The notes under the pieces were generated by a model that saw only the letters and a program-made list of their open reading frames with translations, made no database searches and had not been told where the DNA came from. Below are positions 56,301-64,000 of a stretch of DNA of 64,000 nucleotides, one piece after another. Every line of letters begins with the position of its first letter. Position 1 is the first letter of the stretch. A program made the translations under genes and the position numbers. Source of the stretch: Nemertoderma westbladi (Eukaryota; Xenacoelomorpha; Nemertodermatida; Nemertodermatidae); assembly GCA_032718475.1 (NCBI GenBank), contig JAUCBJ010008370.1:1-64000 (forward strand). The letters run 5' to 3'.

Positions 56301-56935
56301 AGGTACCTGAATAACGACACTATATTCCAGGACATGGTGTATAATGTATAATCGGGGTAGGTCAACGGTGTTATTGTAATACAACGCCCACACACACCCC
56401 ATTATACCATACAGCATGCAAGCAGTTCCATATACGGAAATTATTAGCACGTAAAAAACCCACCATTGGACAATTGGACGGAACAAAATATTTTCAATAA
56501 CATGACAAATTTACCATCGCGAAAACCGTGAATATCCCAAATCAATAAAACTAGCTTACTTTACTTTATTATTTTTTTGATTATTATGTGAGGCGGTAGA
56601 ATAAACAGTTTCATCTCGTGAGTGACGCGGTATGGGATTAACTTGTCCGCGGCGAGATGATATGGTTTGGATTTGTCTCGACCGCTAGTATGTATTTTTA
56701 ATCACGGAATTGTGTGCATCTGACCTTACAAGGCTTGCGTGCGTGACCAGTAGAATATATATCCCTTTTCCGCCTGTCCATTCTCATCATGAGCGTGATG
56801 ATATAATTACAGGGGGTATGATGATCACACTGTGTTACTACTCGTGCTCTTATTGTTGTTGTGTTGCAGGCGTGCCGAGGTTGTGTCGGGGATTTATTGG
56901 AGCAATGCGTTTGCAACGCCACGAAAGGGATCAAG
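53283..56935 (+). CDS. COL4A2: Second type IV collagen chain (alpha2-like), first two exons, continues off the right edge
   Basis: Exon 1 (53283-53366) gives 28 residues of signal peptide, MHSFSISSS... then a hydrophobic core GVIILVLNFI ending PTDSA, with donor GCC|gtaagt. Exon 2 (56870-56935) follows an acceptor ttgcag and reads ACRGCVGDLLEQCVCNATKG then IK, with donor AAG|gtaagt. Both are phase 0 and join in frame. Four cysteines followed by a KG-x-x start mirror the 7S N-terminus of collagen IV. The CxCxxxKG spacing is like alpha2 chains (human CQCYPEKG). The start is the first in-frame ATG; TGA lies four codons upstream. Intron 1 (3.5 kb) holds a foldback element with an RTE inserted in it. 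No third exon was found by 64000, so intron 2 exceeds 7 kb. The family call rests on short sequence plus its head-to-head position beside another collagen IV gene. Confidence 0.72.
53803..56339. mobile_element. Foldback element FB1 with long inverted arms, interrupted by RTE copy 2
   Basis: Left end CACCATGTGCTG... ATATAGTGTCGTTATT (53803), right end reverse complement ...ATTCCAGGACATGGTG (56339). Flanks read TATA on both sides, consistent with a TA target duplication. Arms of about 430 bp meet near 55930. It carries homopolymer C/G tracts (55489-55501, 56280-56297) at the same place in each arm. No transposase, so non-autonomous. Confidence 0.8.
53850..55484 (+). mobile_element. RTE-like retrotransposon, 5'-truncated copy 2, inserted in a foldback element
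   Basis: Nearly identical to copy 1 from 13990 onward (scattered single substitutions). It starts GGTGTCTGAG and ends CCTAGTAGTAGTAG. A 6-bp duplication TGGACC (53844-53849 and 55485-55490) flanks it. RT is open from 53807 to 54949, then broken by a 2-bp insertion near 54847; a 6-bp duplication (GGATCCGGATCC) follows at 54885. It lies in intron 1 of the alpha2-like collagen gene, same strand. Confidence 0.82.
56870..56935 (+). CDS. COL4A2: Collagen IV alpha2-like exon 2 (7S cysteines)
   Basis: Twenty-two codons with cysteines in pattern C-x2-C-x7-C-x-C followed by NATKGIK. The acceptor has a T-rich tract (cttattgttgttgtgttgcag). The reading frame is closed upstream by TGA codons, so an upstream exon is required; exon 1 fits in phase. 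Confidence 0.72.
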
Positions 56936-57834
56936 GTAAGTCCATTATATGATTGGTTAATTTATCGCATTTTTTTTTCCTGTATAAATTTCCTTTTTCC
57001 GCCTATCTTTTATTGCGACCATCACACCACTTACGTGTCTAATTTATACAACTGCTAAGGAGCAGAGGAAACCAATGGAAACGTCGCTGCCTTTTTATTT
57101 AATTCAACACGATTTTTTAATATCCTGCATAGAATCTATTTACTTTAATTGGTTTTGATTGCTGTCAGATTCAATTGGATTTCAATGCAATTCGCTTTGG
57201 GAAACTCATATTTCCTCCGAATCCTTTCATCTCGAGTTTTAGCCCTGAGGCTGGAACGTGCAGTTCGGCTTTTTATAATAAGATGCGTGCCCACTTCAAA
57301 CATACATTTATTGATTTTGACAACAATGGCTCCAATTTAGTTTCATGGTATATTTTTTGTAAATAATTGACTATTTTTGTTCATAAATGTCTTGTTTTGT
57401 ATGCGTACGAGTTATATATAAAAACTGTATTTTGATAAAGACCATTTTGTTGCGAAGTTTATTGTCGAGAGTTTACAGATTTTTTTTTACGTAGATTTCA
57501 TGAAACCAGAAAAAAAGAGACAATAAAATTTCGTTAAAAACGTGCCAATGGCAAAAATTTCAACGAAAAGCCTTAATGTTTTTAGTTCATTTTTAACAAG
57601 TTTATGTGTATATTTAATTATGACGTTCGCTTTTATCTTCTTGTCAAAGATAAAATAATACTTATTTATTACTTGGGAAAAAAGTATAACTTTTTTTCGC
57701 TATTCTCGATGTATTTTTAAGGGTCGACAGAATTTTGAAAATAAGTGTTCTACGGTTTTTCACATGTAATTAGAATGTAATTGTAATTGTAAAATTAAAT
57801 TTTATTCTTTAATGTTACCTTTTTGTTGTTTAAT

Positions 57835-58016
57835 TTTTTAGTAAAAGGTATAACGAAATAGTGTTACAAATTAAATTGAAATTACAACTTTAGAGAGCTG
57901 ATTAACTACATAAACTAGTATTAATATTAGTTTATGTAGTTAATCAGCTCTCTAAAGTTGTAATTTCAATTTCAGTTGTAACACTATTTCGTTCTACCTT
58001 TTACTGAAAAATTTTA
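57835..58016. repeat. Near-perfect 180-bp hairpin
   Basis: Arms of about 85 bp around a centre at 57930 (TTAGTAAAAGGTATAACGAA... paired with ...TTCGTTCTACCTTTTACT). Probably a small MITE in the plus-strand collagen intron. Confidence 0.8.
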
Positions 58017-59154
58017 AATGAAAAATTAAAAAAATTAATTTAAAAAAATAATTTAAAATTAAAAAAATTAATAAATTAAAAAGTTTCGCTTTGAAGTTCG
58101 CCTTGCAGACACTAAAGTTGCAATAACATTTGAGTGTGTGAATGCATTTTGCTCAATTTGTTGCAAACCTTTTCTACTTCGATGCTCTTTCGACACATGT
58201 AATCAAATTTAAGAAATTCCACCAGAAATATTTTTATATATTCTTATTTTACTTTTCTCGAAGGGAAAAAAGTAAAATCAATACAATCCTATGGGATACG
58301 TTTTCTCTCTTGGGAAAAATGTACTCTTTCGTATCTGAATTCTAGAATGTTCTAACCTATTTATTTTTTTGGAGTTCTCTGTACATCTTTTTCTATAGTC
58401 TTAGAGCGATATTACATAAATTGTATCATGCTCTTCCATCAATCTCATCAGTAACGGTTCCGTATGCCACTACACTTTTTAAACATAAATCATTATTACT
58501 ATGGCAACCATGGAGAGTTCTAGAACACCATATAAATGTTATTGAACTATTTTAGAACATAAATAAAATAAAATAGGATGTTCTAGAACATATAGCTAGT
58601 AAATTGGAGGGAGTCTGGGGGGACGGCACTGGAAATAAGTCGTCAGTCAGACTTTGTGCGTAATCCCTGGCCTAACGGCGGAAGAAAATTTACTTTTAAC
58701 TTTTTAACGATTGAATTAATTTTGACAAAGCTGAATTTTTCAGTAACTATGCCGATTGATCAGGAATAAATGTTTAAATGAACCATGAATCCCAACTGTT
58801 ATTTTTTATTGAAATTCTGACAGATGAATAAAAAGTCGAAGGAGTGATGTTCTAGAATACTTTAATTAATTTCTTGTAGTAAGTTGTGATTTAATGGGGA
58901 AACCAAGACATTATTTAAAACTGAAAATATTAGGCACCCGGCCGCAGCTGACAGCAGTTTTTAATAGCCTGTATTTCAAGGATAGCCACAGATTTGACAA
59001 ATTTCCCATGCCGAAAGCTGAAAAAAATATATTTAGAATTGATTTAAAACGCTTTAACAACGTTATTTGGGAAAATCACATTATAAGTATTGATTTATTA
59101 TTATTATTAATAACAAAATTTAATGTTCTAGAACATTTTTAAGGACGCAGTATA

Positions 59155-60018
59155 CACCATATCCTGGAATATAGTGTCGTTATTTTTCGACAAATCTTAA
59201 TGAGATTGCATGAAATTTGAAACGGAGATAGTTTCACCTCCCACCTCCTTGCTGGGTGAGCCAGAATTTTTATTCTCGCTATTAATCTTTAGCTACAAGC
59301 GTTTAAAAAAAGTGTCTCCGTCGATATTGTACAAGTTACACCGCAGTAATTCTTCAACCTTAAAGTTGGTACGAGTAGAAAGCTGGCCGTGCAAGGATTC
59401 CAAATATGTAAAAACATCTGAATTTGGTTGGGAAATAGCTGAGATATGGGCATTCGAAAGTTGCATGTATTTTCTTCCCCTGCAGGCCATTTATTCTATT
59501 TAATAAATACATCATATTCTGGAACGTTTTGTTTATCCCGTACGTAGCTGGGCAACAATGCAATGCTTCTTTAAACATACTATTATGTAGCTATTCATAC
59601 ATTAACAAAATGTTCTAGAATATAGTGTTTTTATTTAATAGAATAAAACAGCCTCGCGTAGGTTCAAAACCATGCAAATTTTGAACGCTCATATCTCAGC
59701 TATTTCCCAACCAAATTCAAATATTTTTACATGTTTGAATCCTTGCATGGTTAGCTTTCTATTTCTACAAACAAATCGCGATAAGGTTCATGAATAACTG
59801 CAGTGTAACTGGTAAAATATCACCGGAGACACCTTTTTCAAACGCTTGTAGCTAAAGATTGAAAGCAAAAATATTAATTCTGGCTCACCCAGTCAGTGGT
59901 CGGGAGGTGAAACTATCTCTGTTTCAAATTGAATGCAATGTCATTCAGATTTGTAGATAAATTTGGGGGGAGGGTTTCCAGGTACTTGAATAACGACACT
60001 ATATTCCAGGACATGGTG
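59155..60018. mobile_element. Foldback element FB2, same family as FB1
   Basis: Same ends (CACCATATCCTGGAATATAG and its complement ...ATGGTG) and arms of about 400 bp. TA flanks. 864 bp, no coding capacity. The left arm lacks the homopolymer segment; the right arm keeps GGGGGGAGGG. Confidence 0.8.
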
Positions 60019-60938
60019 TAGTAGGTTGCCTTGTTTCTATGAGAAAGGACTATTAATTATTCGATAAAAAAAAAGTAAGCGGAAAACACCGCTTTTTTTC
60101 ACTCATTTTCAATTTAGCGAAATTCAACTATTTGAGTTTTACACGAGTTGGCAGGTTTTTAGCACGAGCGAAGCGAGTGTTAAAATGCCAACGAGTTAAA
60201 AAAAATACTTTTTTAACTAATTTTCTGGAAATTAGTGGAAAAAAGTTAGATTAATTAACTAATTTTAAAAATGTTGAGAAAAAGAGCCTTTTTCAAATAA
60301 AACAATTTTACTATATGAGAACAAATCGGGCTATTTCAAAATAGCACCACACAGAAGAATCATGGTGAGTTTTATTATATATTTCCTGATGGTTTTATTT
60401 TTAAAAGATACATTTTTGGCCTTATTCGTTTCATTTCTGCCAATTTTTTTTATTACAATTTACATTTTTCATCTACATTAAATAATAATAATAACTTATT
60501 ATTAATAACTTAATTATATTAATAATAATAAATAAATTTTGTGACGTAATAAAGTAATTCTATAATAAGAACTTTATGTTCAATCACTTTTAAAGTAAAG
60601 TACTGAATGAATAAGTAATGTATAAAGTAATAAATAAACAGTGATTCTAATAAAATCTAAGAATAAATATAACTGTGTAATGAAAAATAAATTGTAATAT
60701 TAATGAAATAATTTTACGTTCTCAACGTGGTGATGAATTCTGGAACACATAATGAGTATTGGACGACATTTAGCAATTATAATGTTTATGTTACATTGGA
60801 AATGAATTTTATCGACTAAATACTTTATATAAACTTATAAACAATATATTGAAGGTTAAAACTAATATCTAATCGGTCGAGACCAGTTGTTTATTCTGCC
60901 ACGGCATTATTTTACTATTCTTCATCGTAAACAAAGAA

Positions 60939-61226
60939 ATGGGTTGTAAAGGTTCTAAAGATTCTCCGTCTTCTCATCCGTCGGTAAAGATAAAGATTGT
61001 CACTGAGAAAAAAGTTACTAAAGTTAAATCGGAGGAATTTCTGCCTGTTTCTGCAGTTACATCTGATAAATCTATGGCGTTGTTGAAACAAAAGGGGCTT
61101 AATAGCGAAAAGAAATGCAAAGAAGTTCGCAGTTTGCTTATGGAAATTGAAGAATGTAATAAAAAAACTAAAGATCTAGAGTCGGTCATAAGGTCAAAGT
61201 CAGGAGAGATTTCGGAATTAACTTGA
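60939..61226 (+). CDS. Small orphan protein with myristoylation-type N-terminus and coiled-coil tail
   Basis: Ninety-five residues, not recognised. It begins MGCKGSKDSPSSH, with G2 plus C3 and a small residue at position 6, the pattern for N-myristoylation with palmitoylation. A lysine-rich segment follows (VKIKIVTEKKVTKVKSEE). From about residue 45 the sequence is charged and likely helical/coiled coil (LNSEKKCKEVRSLLMEIEEC). The frame is closed by TGA. It lies within the long intron 2 of the alpha2-like collagen gene, same strand, with no splice sites needed. It may be a real membrane-tethered small protein, a retrocopy, or the first exon of something longer using a donor I did not identify. 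Confidence 0.5.
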   Translation: MGCKGSKDSPSSHPSVKIKIVTEKKVTKVKSEEFLPVSAVTSDKSMALLKQKGLNSEKKCKEVRSLLMEIEECNKKTKDLESVIRSKSGEISELT

Positions 61227-61524
61227 ATTTATTTTATGTTCATTGTATCCATGTTGTATCACTTTGTGTTAATCCGTGGACAGACGAGACAACACACTAT
61301 AGTTCTTCATTCCGACACCCTTACCAACATTGTTTTATTCTATGTATCTATATTTTCTATGTAGAAAATATTGTAGAATAATTTTGAAATTGTTATAAAC
61401 CCTTCCTTGTTATTTTATCAACTCCTCATTGTTATTATATAAACTCCTCATGGTTATTTTTTAGAATATATATTTTAAAAATATGATGTTTTCGAATCTA
61501 AAATATTGGCTACGGTTCCGGGTA

Positions 61525-62415
61525 CTAGTGTGTTATAGGTACACCCCCTAAAACAATTTTTACTAGCTAGTTTTTGCTATTTCTTTTTATGAACATTTTG
61601 AATAATGTTCTAGAACATCTTCGCTAATCATAACTGAAAACAAAAGTTCTAGAACAAATAATTTTTGTTCTAGAAAATTTTTAAAAATCATAAAAATATA
61701 TTTTTTTTAATTTTTGTAGAATTTGTTTCATCTAATCAATTTGTTTTATCGTTGCTGGCAAGGAGAGTGGGTGGGTGGGGTGTAGCTAGTATTTTTTTAA
61801 TAGCTAATTTTAAAAGAGGGATTTCACTGTATTGAGGTCATATATTCAGAAATTAATAACAGAAGACTTATACTGTATAAGACTTATTAATTTCTCTAAA
61901 CTAAATCAGTCATTTTTACAACAATCGTATCAATCAGGTGTTACAACAATCGTTTTTTTTCAGTATTTTTAGTATTTTTAGGTTAATTCTGGTGCTACAA
62001 TTTCTCATTGTTTTACCCTTGGTCTTTATCAGTATAAACTATTACTGTTTATTTAATGGTAACGTTTAAATATAAATCTTTTTACAACATGCAATCATAA
62101 ATCTTAGTTATATAAATTAAATTGATCTAAAAAATATAATTACCTTGATATCAAATACAACATCACTAATGAAAAATATAATTACCTTGATATCAAATAC
62201 AACATAACTACTGAAAAATATAGGCCTAATTTGTAAGTTTTTTTAAAATTGGCTCTAGAATAAAGAATATTGGTTCTAGAATATTTTATTATATAAATTA
62301 TTAAATATATGACATGTTCTAGAACATTTCCAAAAAAGTTGGCAAAAATTTGCTATAATAAAAATTTTGTGCGGGGGGGAGGGTGTACCTATAGTGTACC
62401 ACACTAGTGCTCGGC
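61525..62415. repeat. Probable foldback element with ACTAGTGTG ends
   Basis: ACTAGTGTGTTATAGGTACA at 61525 is matched by an inverted copy near 62385-62410 (TGTACCTATAGTGTACCACA then CTAGT). The interior is AT-rich, with several TTCTAGAA palindromes. Confidence 0.6.
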
Positions 62416-63612
62416 TACTCGGTTCGGCATTACTATGTTATGGGTACCCCCTTTTTGACCAATATTTTTCATATGAAAATGGCTTTTATCATGAGGTTTT
62501 TTGTTCTAGAACAAATATTTAACCTTCTGCCAGTAAGATGGTAGCTAGTCATTTTGATTTTGTGTTAGCTAGTACTTTTTATAAAACAAATAAATTTTTT
62601 ATAAAAATTTAAATTTTTTATAAAACTTTTCATAAAATAAATATATATTTTACAAAGCGTATATGCCACGACACTTTTCTAACATTATTCATTGTTACTA
62701 TGGCTACAAATGCTATAAATGTTATTTATTTAACTATTCCAGAACATAAATAAAATAAAAATTATAATGTTCTACAACATGTAGCTAGTAATTTAATTTT
62801 TAATTTGCTAGTAATTTAAAAAAATTCAGATTTCAACTAAATTCTCTGAAATTTTTTTATTTTTTTATTAGCTGCCATAAAAATACTAAATAATCTATCT
62901 TAAAAATTACTAGCTACCTGAAAGTATAACATTTATAACACTAAAATCTAATAAAAAGATTTTGAATTTTTTTTAAATAATAGCTATTTTCAATTTTAGA
63001 AATAACTACAATAGCTACATCTTCTAGAACATTATATATTTTTTTTATTTATGTTCTAGAATAGTTCAATAACATTTATATGCTGTTCTTACTATTGTTG
63101 CCATAGTAACAATGATTAAGGTTTAAAAAGTGTAGTGGCATACGGAACCGTTACCAAAATATTTGTTCTAGACTAAAAAGCTAACTTCAGTAGTACAGGT
63201 ACAAAAAATGGTAGGGTGTGTCGGAATTAGAACTATAGTAACCAGCAATCATAATTGTACAGTCACAAAGATCCAACCGCCTCCATGAATGGGCCGGTGA
63301 GAAAACTTTACTCAGTAACTTATTGTAAAGGCGTAATTTACCACTTTTTATAGCTATTTTTCCACAATTATTGTGTTCCCATTCTTTACATGTTTTAAAC
63401 GTAACATATTACTCGGTACCTGAGTGTTTACTAGATTCGCACTATTGTTTATCATGGCATCGCAGTTACTAGTACTATTTCAAATGTAATAAAGATCCAA
63501 ATCCGTTGAATAGTTATTAATAGGTAAATTTACTATAGAGAACTTACCTATCTAGTTTCCTAAACTGCATGGAGGGGTTTCTTTGCGGTATTGGTCTTCC
63601 CACCTCGAGACA

Positions 63613-63645
<33 letters not shown>

Positions 63646-63835
63646 ACTGGACGCAAATCCCATCTTGGCGAATTAATATCCCGCCTCAATGTTAATTTCT
63701 ACATTTAGGGAAAGGAGCAGGTTTACAGTGGCACGTTATTTTAACCAAAACAATAAACTAAACACAATAGAACAGGTTAGAGTTTTATTTTTGAGAGTAA
63801 TCAGCTGTTATTTGCGTCCAATTTCCACTGGAGAG
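63613..63835 (-). repeat. Dispersed repeat family F, inverted copy with a G32 run
   Basis: Inverted relative to 34640-34840. It is preceded by 32 consecutive G (63613-63644); the copy at 24575-24690 has a homopolymer C run at the matching position, so the run is part of the family. Confidence 0.72.
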
Positions 63836-64000
63836 GAATGAATTTTAATTGCGTCCAGTTTCCCCTCCTATCTGAAAACTTCAGTACTGCCGTATTACTG
63901 AAGCCTAATAACAGGATAAGTAATAGGCCATAGGCAATAACACCCACCTCAGAATAGTATATATACAGACAGGATTACGCAATTAGTTTATTTATTAACG

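Larger units (their letters stand above)
56936..60938. other. Plus-strand collagen intron 2, left part
   Basis: A hairpin (57835-58016), FB2 (59155-60018) and repeats with TTCTAGAA (58440-58600). No collagen exon on the plus strand. Confidence 0.65.
55847..63061. promoter_or_regulatory. Cluster of TTCTAGAA palindromes (17 exact copies)
   Basis: Exact TTCTAGAA at 55847, 55943, 58340, 58518, 58581, 58850, 59126, 59613, 61608, 61647, 61668, 62274, 62317, 62504, 63022 and 63054, plus near copies. Many extend to TGTTCTAGAACA. It matches the tail-to-tail half-site pair of heat-shock elements (TTCnnGAA), but some copies sit in repeated segments, so repeat origin is as likely. Confidence 0.4.
61227..64000. 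other. Plus-strand collagen intron 2, right part
   Basis: AT-rich. A segment around 58440-58600 recurs directly at 62650-62790 and inverted at 63020-63160. A foldback lies at 61525-62415 and family F with G32 near the end. No exon of Gly-X-Y type found. Confidence 0.65.

Noticed and set aside
56820-56952. A signal-peptide-like frame MITLCYYSCSYCCCVAGVP at 56820
   Set aside because: It is out of frame with the cysteine-rich collagen start and crosses a good acceptor; exon 1 at 53283 joins in phase.

Overview
This is metazoan nuclear DNA, not bacterial. It is AT-rich and intron-dense, with consensus GT/AG splice sites, LINE-type retrotransposons, a tRNA-derived SINE, foldback elements and kilobase minisatellites. 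Vertebrate-type splitting of collagen into many 45/54-nt exons is absent, and the frequent TAGGCCTA octamer and LINE mix suggest an aquatic invertebrate. I cannot name the species.

The backbone is a type IV collagen locus arranged head to head. On the minus strand I can assemble 17 consecutive exons (51462 down to 5947). They join in one frame across all 16 junctions to give 941 codons: a signal peptide, a four-cysteine 7S start, then Gly-X-Y helix with collagen-IV-style interruptions. The C-terminal third, including NC1, lies off the left edge. On the plus strand, exon 1 (53283-53366, signal peptide) and exon 2 (56870-56935, a four-cysteine 7S start) open a second collagen IV chain that continues off the right edge. 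The start codons are 1.8 kb apart and face away from each other. The minus chain looks alpha1-like and the plus chain alpha2-like. This is the arrangement known for COL4A1/COL4A2 in vertebrates and Cg25C/vkg in Drosophila.

Two enzyme genes are nested antisense inside introns of the minus-strand gene: an intronless kynurenine formamidase (9804-10697) and a two-exon short-chain dehydrogenase (33321-35151). A 95-residue orphan with a myristoylation-type N-terminus (60939-61226) sits in intron 2 of the plus-strand gene. The introns also hold three copies of RTE-like LINEs (one full-length with a target duplication), a 5'-truncated LINE with a poly(A) tail and a 15-bp duplication, a dead CR1-like relic, a fragment of a retroelement endonuclease-like domain, SINE palindromes and several foldback elements.

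The most unusual feature is what has been amplified at splice junctions. In three places in the same collagen gene, a tandem repeat unit straddles the exon/intron boundary and carries the 5' splice site: 9 nt exon + 38 nt intron repeated at least 126 times (1-5955), 26 nt exon + 8 nt intron repeated about 230 times (38730-46547), and 58 nt exon + 22 nt intron repeated twice (29421-29580). The first array carries an intact GTAAGT donor in every copy. The second carries donors in many states, including a class in which the +1 G is lost. I regard these donor-site minisatellites as the main candidate for a previously undescribed phenomenon. Nothing has been tested by alignment, RNA data or assembly checks.
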